DNA from: Stenotrophomonas maltophilia
GTDB taxonomy: Bacteria > Pseudomonadota > Gammaproteobacteria > Xanthomonadales > Xanthomonadaceae
Direction: 5' to 3'
DNA length: 39,440 bases
NCBI GenBank assembly: GCA_002387845.1
Contig: DGLB01000049.1
Coordinates: 108,991 to 148,430, forward strand
This document shows positions 1-9,100 of the stretch, in pieces. How positions within the stretch are numbered: position 1 is the stretch's first letter; each line of letters begins with the position of its first letter. The position numbers and the translations under genes are program-made. The notes below the pieces were generated by a model. It ran no database searches, was not told the origin of the DNA, and saw nothing but the letters and a program-made list of their open reading frames with translations.

Positions 1-10
1 GACAGTTGGC

Positions 11-64
11 CGGTGGCCATGGAAAATCGAAAGCACCTGGCCGTGGCATTTCCCATGGCCACCG
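11..64. repeat. Inverted repeat, 12-bp arms
   Basis: CGGTGGCCATGG at 11-22 is the exact reverse complement of CCATGGCCACCG at 53-64, with a 30-base spacer. It could be the terminator of a gene beyond the left edge or a REP-like element. No T-run follows either arm. Confidence 0.6.
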
Positions 65-76
65 ACCACGTTTCGA

Positions 77-181
77 GGGGCCGGCGGGTGGGGGGTACGG
101 GACCGTGAAGGCACATGGATGTGCCGCCCGAGCCTAACGGGAGATTTTTGGCGTGTCCCGTACCCCCCACCCGCCGGCCCC
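77..181. repeat. Perfect 27-bp G-rich inverted repeat
   Basis: Bases 77-103 and 155-181 are exact reverse complements over 27 bp, separated by 51 bases. The left arm contains G-runs at 77-80, 86-88, 90-95 and 99-101, which fits a four-tract G-quadruplex motif on the + strand. The right arm carries the same motif on the - strand. The spacer holds a small hairpin (GGCACAT 110-116 against ATGTGCC 119-125, two-base loop). Such perfection over 27 bp cannot be chance. The role is unknown: terminator, transcript-stabilising stem, or remnant of a small mobile repeat. Confidence 0.85.
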
Positions 182-229
182 AGACACGTAGACCTGCAGC
201 CGAGGGCTTTTCGCCCAGATCCACCCGCA

Positions 230-246
230 GCCGGGCAACGCCCGGC
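230..246. repeat. Short hairpin, 7-bp stem
   Basis: GCCGGGC (230-236) and GCCCGGC (240-246) flank an AAC loop. It resembles the GC-rich stems of Stenotrophomonas REP elements but lacks an adjacent GTAG. Confidence 0.5.
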
Positions 247-356
247 GACACGCAGCCCGTGCAATCCCGGCTGTTGGCGCGCATTCAACGACCGACACAC
301 GATGCCGACGCATCCGCGATAAACTGCGTTTTTCTGCCCGCAGGACCCGCATCCAG

Positions 357-1244
357 ATGAGCCCACGTCACCCCCTTACCGTCGCCCTGATCCAGGAGCG
401 CAACCATGGCGATGCCGAGGCCAACCTGGCTGTGATCGAAACGCGCGTGGCGGAAGCGGCTGCGCAGGGAGCCAAGCTTGTGCTGCTGCAGGAGCTGCAT
501 AACGGCGCGTACTTCTGCCAGCATGAATCGGTGGACGAGTTCGACCTGGCCGAGCCGATTCCCGGCCCCAGCACCGAACGCCTCGGCGCGCTCGCCAAAA
601 AGCATGGCGTGGTCATCGTCGGCTCGCTGTTCGAGCGCCGCGCCGCCGGCCTGTACCACAACACCGCCGTGGTGTTCGAGAAGGACGGCACCCTGCTCGG
701 CAAGTATCGCAAGATGCACATTCCGGATGATCCGGGCTTCTACGAGAAGTTCTACTTCACCCCCGGCGACATCGGCTTCAAGCCCATCGATACCTCGGTG
801 GGTCGCCTGGGCGTGCTCGTCTGCTGGGACCAGTGGTACCCCGAAGCGGCCCGCCTGATGGCGCTGGCCGGGGCCGAGCTGCTGCTCTACCCCACCGCCA
901 TCGGCTGGGATCCGGATGACCAGCAGGACGAACAGAACCGCCAGCGCGATGCGTGGGTGCTCAGCCACCGCGGTCATGCCGTGGCCAACGGCGTGCCCGT
1001 GCTCAGCTGCAACCGCGTCGGCCACGAGCCCTCGCCGCTGGGCGCTTCCGGCATCCAGTTCTGGGGCAACAGCCACGTGCTCGGTCCGCAGGGCGAGTTC
1101 ATCGCCGAAGCCGGTGGCGATGCCACCGTACTGGTCTGCGAGGTCGACCTGCAGCGCAGCGAACACGTGCGCCGCATCTGGCCGTTCCTGCGTGACCGCC
1201 GCATCGACGCCTACGGCGACCTGCTCAAGCGCTACATCGACTGA
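357..1244 (+). CDS. aguB: N-carbamoylputrescine amidase (AguB)
   Basis: This nitrilase-superfamily enzyme hydrolyses N-carbamoylputrescine to putrescine, CO2 and ammonia, the last step of the agmatine deiminase route to putrescine in the cytoplasm. The 295-residue protein is of normal length. The catalytic triad is visible: Glu46 in LLQELHNG, Lys119 in KYRKMHIPDDPGFYEK and the nucleophile Cys156 in VLVCWDQWYPE. The YRKMHIPDDPGFYEKFYF and PTAIGWDP segments are characteristic of AguB rather than of general amidases. The ATG at 357 follows an AGGA site and matches the usual N-terminus. The normal partner aguA (agmatine deiminase) is not adjacent downstream and is replaced by inverted repeats upstream. 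Identification is confident; promoter and regulation are not visible. Confidence 0.93.
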   Translation: MSPRHPLTVALIQERNHGDAEANLAVIETRVAEAAAQGAKLVLLQELHNGAYFCQHESVDEFDLAEPIPGPSTERLGALAKKHGVVIVGSLFERRAAGLYHNTAVVFEKDGTLLGKYRKMHIPDDPGFYEKFYFTPGDIGFKPIDTSVGRLGVLVCWDQWYPEAARLMALAGAELLLYPTAIGWDPDDQQDEQNRQRDAWVLSHRGHAVANGVPVLSCNRVGHEPSPLGASGIQFWGNSHVLGPQGEFIAEAGGDATVLVCEVDLQRSEHVRRIWPFLRDRRIDAYGDLLKRYID

Positions 1245-1264
1245 ACCCACAGGACCCCTGCCCC

Positions 1265-1795
1265 GTGACCGTGCACCTGCGCGACGCCCGCGACGAGGAT
1301 ATCGTCGCCATCACCGCCATCTATGCGGTGGAAGTCACCGACTTCGTCAACACCTACGAGTACGAAGTCCCCGACGCCACCGAGATGCGGCGGCGCATGC
1401 ACGACATCGTCGGCCGCGGTTTCCCGTACATCGTCGCCATCGTCGACGACCAGGTCGCCGGCTATGCCTACGCCAATACCTACCGCGCGCGCATCGCCTA
1501 CCAGTGGACCGTGGAAAACTCGGTCTACGTCGATGCCGCCTTCCAGGGCCGTGGTGTCGGCACCGCGCTGATGCAGGGGCTGATCGACGCCTGCGTCGCG
1601 CGCGGCTACCGGCAGATGGTGGCGGTGATCGGGGAACCTTCCAACACTGCCTCGATCAAACTGCACGAACGCTTCGGCTTCCATCTGGTCGGCGTGTTCC
1701 GTGGCCTCGGCCGTAAACACGGCCGCTGGCTGGATACCGTGCAGATGCAGCGCGCGCTCGGCGATGGTGCCGACAGCGCCCCCTCCAATGAATGA
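1265..1795 (+). CDS. GNAT family N-acetyltransferase, phosphinothricin acetyltransferase-like
   Basis: A 176-residue single-domain acetyltransferase that starts with GTG and lies 20 bases after aguB. The opening IRDA-like segment (HLRDARDEDI), the YEYEVPDATEMRRRM region and the acetyl-CoA pyrophosphate loop QGRGVGT (residues 94-100) place it in the GNAT fold, in the phosphinothricin/methionine sulfoximine acetyltransferase-like subgroup (NTASIKLHERFGF near 127-139). Members acetylate small amines or herbicide-like amino acids; the real substrate here cannot be read from sequence. It probably shares a transcript with aguB. Its stop codon overlaps the next gene's start region (ATGAATGA at 1788-1795), so translation of the TraB-family gene is likely coupled to it. 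Confidence 0.85.
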   Translation: MTVHLRDARDEDIVAITAIYAVEVTDFVNTYEYEVPDATEMRRRMHDIVGRGFPYIVAIVDDQVAGYAYANTYRARIAYQWTVENSVYVDAAFQGRGVGTALMQGLIDACVARGYRQMVAVIGEPSNTASIKLHERFGFHLVGVFRGLGRKHGRWLDTVQMQRALGDGADSAPSNE

Positions 1796-1799
1796 CCCA

Positions 1800-3020
1800 A
1801 TGACCGACATTACAACGCAAGACAGTGGCGACAGCCTGTTCGCCGGGCAACCGGTCAAGGTGGTCGAACGCGACGGCGTGCGCTACACCCTGCTCGGCAC
1901 CGCGCACGTGTCACAAGCCAGCGTGGACGCCGTTGAAAAAGCCATCGACAGCGGCCGCTTCGACGCCGTGGCGGTGGAACTGGATCCGCAGCGCCTGCAG
2001 GCGCTGACCAACCCGGACGCGCTGGCCAAGCTGGACCTGATCGAGGTGATCCGCAAAGGGCGCGTCGCCCTGTTCGCCGCCAACCTCGCCCTGGCCGCCT
2101 ACCAGCGCCGCCTGGCCGAGCAGCTGGGCATCGAACCCGGTGCCGAACTCAAGCGTGCGGTTGGCCTGGCCAATGAACGCAACCTGCCGGTGCACCTGAT
2201 CGACCGCGAGGTCGGCCTGACCTTCAAGCGCGCGTCGCAGCGGCTGGGCTTCTTCGGCAAGATCAAGCTGGTGATGGGCCTGGGCGCTGGCCTGTTCGCG
2301 TCGGACGACGTTGGCGAAGACGAAATCGAGAAGCTCAAGCAGGGCGACATGCTCGAAGCCAGCTTTGGTGAGTTCGCCAGCGAAAGCCCGGAGCTGTACG
2401 AAACCATCATCGGCGAGCGCGACCGCTACATGGCCACGCGCCTGCGCGAAACGCATGACCCGGCGCAGCGTGAAGTACTGGCCGTGGTCGGTGCCGGCCA
2501 CCTGGCCGGGCTGGCGAAGTATCTGGAAAGCGATACCGAGGCTCCCGGCCCGCTGCGCGAATCACTGGAAGCGGTACCGCCGAAGCGCAACATTCCGTGG
2601 TTCACGCTGGGCATCCTGGCGATCGTGCTGGCCGGCATCGTCGTCGGCTTCTATCGCGGCGGCCTGGGTATGGGCACCGAACTGCTGGCGGTGTGGGCGA
2701 TGTACACCGGCGGTCTGGCTGGGCTGGGCTGCCTGCTGGCCGGCAGCCATCCGCTGAGCATCCTCACGGCCATCGTGGTCGCGCCGTTCAAGCCGTTCCG
2801 GCTGAGCATTCCGACCGGGGCGTTTGCGGCGCTGGTGGAAACGCGGCTGCGCAAGCCGGCGTATGAGGATTTCCTCAAGCTGCGCGATGACGCGCAGACG
2901 CTGAAGGGCTGGTACCGCAACCGCGTAACGCGCGTGGTGCTGACCTTCATGCTGACCAACATCGGCAGCATGCTCGGGTTGTGGCTGACCGGCTTCAAGG
3001 TGTGGCATACGGTCGGGTGA
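1800..3020 (+). CDS. TraB/PrgY-family membrane protein
   Basis: A 406-residue protein of the TraB/PrgY (Tiki-like) family, whose enterococcal members limit peptide-pheromone activity; the role in Gram-negative bacteria is unknown. Family motifs are present: GTAH at 33-36, the acidic VELD at 59-62, ERDRYM at 206-211 and GAGH at 231-234, all in the N-terminal putative metallo-hydrolase domain. Four hydrophobic segments follow (about 266-286, 293-313, 318-334 and 378-398), so the C-terminal part is membrane-embedded. The frame is open upstream to 1701, but that part overlaps the GNAT gene. ATG at 1788 or 1800 is the reasonable start; I chose 1800 because MTDIT looks like a normal N-terminus. No signal peptide is evident, so the catalytic domain is probably cytoplasmic. 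Confidence 0.85.
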   Translation: MTDITTQDSGDSLFAGQPVKVVERDGVRYTLLGTAHVSQASVDAVEKAIDSGRFDAVAVELDPQRLQALTNPDALAKLDLIEVIRKGRVALFAANLALAAYQRRLAEQLGIEPGAELKRAVGLANERNLPVHLIDREVGLTFKRASQRLGFFGKIKLVMGLGAGLFASDDVGEDEIEKLKQGDMLEASFGEFASESPELYETIIGERDRYMATRLRETHDPAQREVLAVVGAGHLAGLAKYLESDTEAPGPLRESLEAVPPKRNIPWFTLGILAIVLAGIVVGFYRGGLGMGTELLAVWAMYTGGLAGLGCLLAGSHPLSILTAIVVAPFKPFRLSIPTGAFAALVETRLRKPAYEDFLKLRDDAQTLKGWYRNRVTRVVLTFMLTNIGSMLGLWLTGFKVWHTVG

Positions 3021-3059
3021 TCCCGACCGTTCATCCGTGCGAACGTTGCCGGACCGCCT

Positions 3060-3080
3060 GGGCCGGCCAACGGCCGGCCC
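3060..3080. terminator. Hairpin between convergent genes
   Basis: GGGCCGGCC (3060-3068) pairs with GGCCGGCCC (3072-3080) around an AAC loop. It lies between the convergent TraB-family gene and the RND operon, 14 bases before the RND stop. There is no T-run, so it may act as a transcript-end stem or REP-like unit rather than a classical terminator. Confidence 0.5.
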
Positions 3081-3093
3081 TCCGGATGATTGA

Positions 3094-6000
3094 TCAGGCG
3101 GGTTCGATCACTTCCTCGCTGCCCTTCGGTGGCAAGCCGCGCGCCCGGCGGATGATCCGGGCGGTGGCGCTGGCCATGTCGTCCAGCATCGCGTAGATGG
3201 TCGGCAGGAACAGCAGGCTGACCACCGTGGAGAACGCCAGGCCGCCGGCGATCGCGCGCGCCATCGGGTAGTACGGCGGACCATCGCCCAGCAGCTGCGT
3301 GTCGGTCAGCGAGATCGGAATCATCGCCAGGATCGCCGTGCCCATGGTCATCATGATCGGGCGCAGACGCTCGCGCGAGCCTTCCACCAGCGCCATCGTC
3401 CGGCCCATGCCACGCCGTCGCAGGTTGTTGATGTGCTCGATCATCACAATGCCGTTGTTCACCACCACCCCCATCAGCACCAGGATGCCGATGAAGGACA
3501 TGATCCCGAACGACGTGCCGGTGATCCAGAACAGCCAGAACACTCCGAAGATCGAGAACAGCACGCCGCTCATGATCGCCGCCGGGAACAGCAATGACTC
3601 GAACACGGCCGCCATCACCACGTAGATCATGACCAGCGCGATGATCAGATTGAACATCATCTGCTGCATCGCTTCGTTGTCGTCGCCGTAGTCGCCGCCG
3701 TCGAAGGTGAAGTTGTACCCGGCCGGGAAATTCATCGGCTTCAGGATCTCCTCCATGGCCTTGCGGCCTTCCGGCGCGGTGACCTTCTCGGCCAGGTTGG
3801 CCTTGATGGTCAGCGTGGTCTGGCGGTTGGTGCGCCCGACCCGGGTAGCGGACGGCTTGATGCTCACGTCCACCAGGCTCAACAGCGGCACCGATCGGCC
3901 GTCCCCGGTACGCACGGTGAAGCTGGCCAGGTCTTCCGGGCTGCTCTCCTCGGCTCCGGCAAAGCGCACCCACACCGGCACCTCGCTGTCGCCGCGACGG
4001 AACTCGCGCAGCGGTGCGCCGCGCAGGGCCAGGCCGACGAAGCTCGCCACCTGTTCGGCATTGAAGCCGAAGGCCGCCGCGCGCTCGCGGTCAACGTGGA
4101 TGGACAGCTCGCTGCCCTTTTCGCCGTTGTCGATGCGCACATCGCGCAGTTCCTTGCGCTGCGCCAGCAGCGGCACCACTTCCTCGCCGATCTCCTGCAG
4201 CATCTGGGTGGAATCGCCCACCAGCTGCACCTGCACACCCTGGTTGCCACCGCCGCCGCCACCATCGCCGCCCTGGTTGCCGACGATGTAATCGGCGCGT
4301 GCCGAGCGTGGCAGGCCCTTGCGCAGGCTTTCCTGCACCGCCGCCATGTTCTTCGCGTGCTTCTCGTCCAGCGTGACGATGGTGCTGCTGCCTTCCTGTT
4401 CGCTGTACCAGGAGTACACCTGGGTGATGTGCAGCTTCTCGCGGTTCTGGTCCAGGTACTGTTCAACCCGCGCGACTTCATCGGACATCTGCGCGCGCGT
4501 GTAGGCCCCCTTCCAGTTGTAACCGATGAACACGTCCTGGCCGCCCTCGCCCCCGAACATGTCGATCTTGGTCAGCTTCATCGGCACGAAGCTGACCAGC
4601 ACCACCATGATGATGCCGAACACGCTCCAGCCGCGGTGCTCCAGCGTCCACTGCAGGAGCTGCGCATAGCGCCGCTGCAGGCGCGCGATCACGCCGGTCT
4701 GCGAATGCACCAGCTTGGGCGTCTGCATCCGCGCCGACAGCATCGGAATCAGGCTGACGGCCACCAGCCAGGACGCCAGCAGCGACACCGAGATGGTGAT
4801 CGCGATCTGCGCCATGAAGATGCTGATGTTGTTGGTCTCGCCGAACAGGTTCGGCACGAACACGATGCAGTGGCACAGGGTGCCGGCGCTGAGCGCGATG
4901 GCCACGTTGCGGGTGCCGATGATCGAGGCCAGGCGCGGCTGGTCGGGCATGCGCTCGCGTTCCTGGTAGATGCTTTCCACCACCACCACGGCGTTGTCCA
5001 CCAGCATGCCGACCGCCAGCAGCAGGCCCATCATGGTCAGGATGTTCAGGGTCACGCCGGCGAAGTACATGAAGCCCAGGGTGATCACGAAACAGATCGG
5101 GATCGCCAGCGTCACCATCAGCGTGGAGGGCCAGTGGCGCAGGAAGAAGAACAGTACCGTCACCGACAGCAGCAGGCCGACCGCACCGGCTTCGGCCAGC
5201 TCCAGCAGCGAGGACGTGACCGTCTTGCCCTGGTTGTTGATGACCTTGATGTTCACGTCGCGCATCGAGGGCTGGCCGCGGATCGACTCCACCTCGGCCA
5301 GCGCCGCGCGCGACACTTCCACCAGATTGGCGCTGCGCTCCTTGTAGATGTCCAGGCCCACCGCCGGGTTGCCATCCAGACGCCGGCCGTAAGGCATGCG
5401 GCTCGGCTTGAGCCGGATGTCGGCGATGTCGCCCAGGCGCAGGCCCTTGGTATCGATCACCAGATCGCGCAGCTCCTGCAGGTCGGTGATCTCGCCGACC
5501 GGTTGGATCCGCACGCGCTGGCCGTTGTCGTCGATCTGCCCGGCCGAGATGGAGAAGTTCAGCGCGCGCAGGCGCTCGCTGAGCTCATTGATGCTCAGGT
5601 TGTGCGCAGTGAGGCGGTCGGCATCGATCGCGATCTCGACCTCGTTCGGCGGCGCGCCGGAGATTTCGACGCGTGCCACGCCCGGTATCCGCTCGATGCG
5701 CCGCTTGAACTCGCGGTCGAGCATGTCGTACGCACCGGTGAGGTCGCTGGTACTGGCCAGGCGTACCTTGAGCACCGGCTCGTCACTGCTGGACCACTTG
5801 AACACGTTGTAACGCTGCAGATCGTCGGGCAGGTCGGTCCGGATCGCGTCGATGCGCTCCCGCGCGTCCGAGGCCGCGATGGCGATGTCGCGGTCCCAGT
5901 CGGTGAACTCGATGAAGATCGAGGCCCCTTCCGAGGTCGCCTGCGAGCGCATGCGCTTGATCCCGGTCATCGTGGCCAGCGCTTCCTCGGTCGGCCGGAT

Positions 6001-6189
6001 GATGGTGCGCTCGACTTCTTCCGGGGTCGAGCCGGTATACGGCACCTGCACGAACAGGAACGGTGCGGAGATGTCCGGCAGCGCCTCCAGCGGCAGCCGG
6101 AACGCGGCGATCAGCCCCACCACCACCAGTGAGACGAAGCACATGATGGTGGTGATGGGACGGCGGATGGAGAACTCGGCGACACTCAT
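3094..6189 (-). CDS. RND efflux transporter permease, second of two (MdtC/SmeK-like position)
   Basis: A 1031-residue inner-membrane RND permease, the last gene of a three-gene pump operon. The N-terminus MSVAEFSIRRPITTIM, the first periplasmic loop and the TM3-TM6 block are typical of AcrB-type drug exporters. Its proton-relay positions are unusual. The TM4 motif reads VDN (Asp398-Asn399) where AcrB has Asp407-Asp408, and the TM10 motif reads VNNGIV (Asn911) where AcrB has Lys940. A glycine-rich run (about 639-648) lies in the second periplasmic loop. The start ATG overlaps the stop of the upstream permease as ATGA (6186-6189), so the two subunits are translationally coupled and probably form a mixed trimer as in MdtBC. 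The three-gene layout matches S. maltophilia SmeIJK, but orthology is not proven. Confidence 0.9.
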   Translation of the reverse strand: MSVAEFSIRRPITTIMCFVSLVVVGLIAAFRLPLEALPDISAPFLFVQVPYTGSTPEEVERTIIRPTEEALATMTGIKRMRSQATSEGASIFIEFTDWDRDIAIAASDARERIDAIRTDLPDDLQRYNVFKWSSSDEPVLKVRLASTSDLTGAYDMLDREFKRRIERIPGVARVEISGAPPNEVEIAIDADRLTAHNLSINELSERLRALNFSISAGQIDDNGQRVRIQPVGEITDLQELRDLVIDTKGLRLGDIADIRLKPSRMPYGRRLDGNPAVGLDIYKERSANLVEVSRAALAEVESIRGQPSMRDVNIKVINNQGKTVTSSLLELAEAGAVGLLLSVTVLFFFLRHWPSTLMVTLAIPICFVITLGFMYFAGVTLNILTMMGLLLAVGMLVDNAVVVVESIYQERERMPDQPRLASIIGTRNVAIALSAGTLCHCIVFVPNLFGETNNISIFMAQIAITISVSLLASWLVAVSLIPMLSARMQTPKLVHSQTGVIARLQRRYAQLLQWTLEHRGWSVFGIIMVVLVSFVPMKLTKIDMFGGEGGQDVFIGYNWKGAYTRAQMSDEVARVEQYLDQNREKLHITQVYSWYSEQEGSSTIVTLDEKHAKNMAAVQESLRKGLPRSARADYIVGNQGGDGGGGGGNQGVQVQLVGDSTQMLQEIGEEVVPLLAQRKELRDVRIDNGEKGSELSIHVDRERAAAFGFNAEQVASFVGLALRGAPLREFRRGDSEVPVWVRFAGAEESSPEDLASFTVRTGDGRSVPLLSLVDVSIKPSATRVGRTNRQTTLTIKANLAEKVTAPEGRKAMEEILKPMNFPAGYNFTFDGGDYGDDNEAMQQMMFNLIIALVMIYVVMAAVFESLLFPAAIMSGVLFSIFGVFWLFWITGTSFGIMSFIGILVLMGVVVNNGIVMIEHINNLRRRGMGRTMALVEGSRERLRPIMMTMGTAILAMIPISLTDTQLLGDGPPYYPMARAIAGGLAFSTVVSLLFLPTIYAMLDDMASATARIIRRARGLPPKGSEEVIEPA

Positions 6190-9100
6190 GCCGGCTCCTG
6201 TGCGGGTTCGCCGCCGTCGGTGGGTTCAGCGGCGTGGGCGTGCTGGCGACCGCGTTCGCGGTAGTACGCATCGCCACGACGGTCCAGCAGGTCGTACACC
6301 ACCGGAATCACCAGCAGGGTCAGCAGGGTGGACACCAGCAGGCCGCCGATCACGGTGATCGCCATCGGCGAACGCACTTCCGCGCCCTCGCCCATCGCCA
6401 CCGCCAGCGGCAGGAAGCCGAACAGCGTGCACAGCGTGGTCATGATGATCGGGCGCAGGCGCGAGCGTGCGCCTTCCACCAGCGCTTCGTGCTTGGCCAC
6501 GCCGGCCTCGCGCAGCTGGTTGACCTTGTCGATCAGGATGATCGCGTTTTTTGTCACCAGCCCCACCAGCAGGATCAAGCCGATGAACACCACCACCGAG
6601 ATCGGCTTGCCGGTCAGCATCAGCGCCAGGATCGCGCCGACCAGGGCCAGCGGAATGGTGAACAGAATGACGAACGGGTGCAGCAGCGATTCGAACTGCG
6701 AAGCCATCACCAGGTAGACCAGGAAGATCGCCAGGCCGAAGGCGAAGATCAGCGAGCGCGCCGATTCGGCCAGTTCCTCGCCCTGCCCGCCAATGTGCAT
6801 GCCCACGCCAGCCCCCAGCGGCTGTTCGGCGACCATGGCCTGCACTTCGCGCACTGCGCCGCCCAGGTCGATATCGCGCAGGTTGGCCGACACCACGGCA
6901 ACCCGGGTCTGGTCGGCACGATGGATCTCGCTCGGACCGTTGGTCGCGACCACTTCCGCCACCGCATCCAGGGTGACCGGGCGGGCACTGCCGGGATTGA
7001 CGATCAGGCGGCGGATGCTTTCCACACTGGCACGGTCACCTTCCTGCGCCCGCACCAGCACGTCGATCTTGCGGTCACGGAAGCTGTAGCGCGTGGCCAC
7101 GTCACCGCGCACCTTCTTGACCACCACGTCGGCGATCTGGCGGGTGGTCAGGCCCAGCGCACCGGCGCGTTCCTGGTCGAAGCGGATCTGGATTTCCGGG
7201 AAGCCCTCTTCCACCGTCGATTTGACGTCGGCGTAATGCGGGTTGTTGCGCAGCATCGCCGCCAGCGCCTGTCCGGCACGCTCGAGCGTGGCCATGTCCT
7301 GTCCGCGCAGTTCCACTTCCAGCGGCGTGGAGAAGCTGAACAGTGCCGGGCGGGCGAAGTCGACCTGCACGCCGGGGTGGCCCTGCATCGACGCACGCAG
7401 GCGTTCGGTGATCGCCGCTTCGGTCTTCGCGTCGCCGCCACCGGCCATCACCACGGTCAGCTTGCCGATGTTCTCGCCGCTTTCGGTGGGGTTGGCGTCG
7501 AGACGCGTACCGCTGCCACTGACGCCATACAGCGAGGCGATGCTGTCGTCCTTGGCGTGTGCCAGCTGCAGCTCACGGACCAGCGCGTCGGTCTGCTTGA
7601 GCGGGGTTCCCGCCGGCAGCTTGGCGGTCATTTCGAACCGGTCCTGGGCCAGCTGTGGAATCAGGTCCGCGCCCAGCATCGGCACCAGCGCCATGGTGGC
7701 GACGAAGGCCAGCGCGGCCAGTCCCAGCACCTTGCCCGGATGGGCCAGTGCACTGGGCAGCAGTTTCAGGTAACCGCGTTCCGCGCCGGCGTACGGCTTC
7801 ATCGCCAGATCGCTGGCCTTGCGCATGACCGGGCCGACCACAGCGGTGATGCCACGCCACAGCTTGACCACCCCCCAGGCGACACCGAACACGCTCCAGC
7901 GCACCAGCGCGCCCAGACCACGGCGGCTGCCGGCGACCGGCTTCAGCCAACGACTCTGCGGCTGCCACGTGGCATGCGCCGGCTCTTCCGGGAACGCCAG
8001 CGGCGGACGGCCCTTCAGCGAGCTCAGCATCGGGATCAGGGTCATCGCCACCAGCAGCGAGATCGCGATCGCGATCGCCACGGTCAGCGCCTGGTCGCGG
8101 AACAGCTGGCCGGCAATGCCATCCACGAACACCAGCGGCAGGAACACGGCGATGGTGGTCAGGGTGGAGGCAACGACCGCCATGCTCACTTCGCGGGTGC
8201 CGGCAATGGCCGCCTGCAGAATGCCCAGGCCGCGCTCACGCGCCTTGGCGATGCTCTCCAGCACCACGATCGAGTCGTCCACCACCAGGCCGGTGGCCAG
8301 CGCCAGTCCGCCCAGCGACATCACGTTCAAGCTCAGGCCGAGCTGGCCCATGAAGAAGAACGTGGTGATGATCGAGACCGGCAGCGACAGGCTGATCACG
8401 AACGTGCTCCAGCCATCGCGCAGGAACAGGAAGATGATCAGGATCGCCAGCAGGCCGCCGATCACCGCATCCTTCTTGACGTCGCTGATCGCGTGCTCGA
8501 TGAAGCGCGACTGGTCTTCAATCGTGGTCAGTTCGGCATCGCCGGGGATCTGCGCCTTGATCTGCTCCAGGCGCGTGCGCAGCGCCGCAGCGGTGGCCAC
8601 GGTGTTGGCATCGCCTTCCTTGTAGATCGCCAGTTCCACCGCTTCGCGACCGCCCAGGCGGATGATCGCCTCGCGCTCCTTGAAGCCCTGGCGCACCGTG
8701 GCGACATCCTTCAGCCGCACCGGCACGCCGTTGGCGATGTTGGTGGAGCTGCTGCTGGACGCACTCTGCGCGGCCGAGGCTGCGGCGATGGCGGCGTCCG
8801 AACCGGTCGACGCGGCAATCGCGAACATCTGCTGCATGGCGGCATCGGCCGCGCTGCCGGTACTGCTCTGCGTGGTCACCAGCAGGTTGCGGATGTCTTC
8901 CAGGTCGGCGAACTGGTTCACCGTACGCACCAGGAAGCGCTGCGAGCCCTCTTCCAGGCGGCCGCCGGAGATGTTGATGTTCTCTTCCTTGAGCCGCTTG
9001 ATCACGTTGTCGATCGGCAGGTTGAGCTGGGCCAGCTTCTGCTGGTCAATGTCGACCTGGATCTCGTCCTCCAGACCGCCGCCCACCTTCACCGCGGCCA

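Larger units (their letters stand above)
1..356. other. Non-coding region upstream of aguB, rich in inverted repeats
   Basis: I find no convincing gene in these 356 bases. Short open frames exist in several phases, but they run through the inverted repeats and encode Pro/Arg-rich or low-information peptides typical of high-GC shadow frames. Four hairpins are packed into the first 250 bases and are listed separately. The agmatine deiminase gene aguA, a common partner of aguB, is not here; any copy must lie outside the window. An AGGA ribosome-binding site lies about 11 bases before the aguB start. I could not assign a confident -35/-10 pair; GATAAA at 318-323 is a possible -10. Confidence 0.6.

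Noticed and set aside
115..360. Small open frames in the inverted-repeat region before aguB
   Set aside because: They translate repeat arms into Pro/Arg-rich peptides, have no ribosome-binding sites worth noting, and lack similarity to known proteins.
1701..1799. Upstream extension of the TraB-family gene
   Set aside because: It overlaps the end of the GNAT gene in another phase and encodes a non-conserved Cys/Arg/Ser/Pro stretch. ATG 1788 or 1800 is more sensible.
4096..6132. A 678-codon open frame antisense to the second RND permease
   Set aside because: Same His/Gln/Arg-rich composition with no recognisable domain; a shadow frame.
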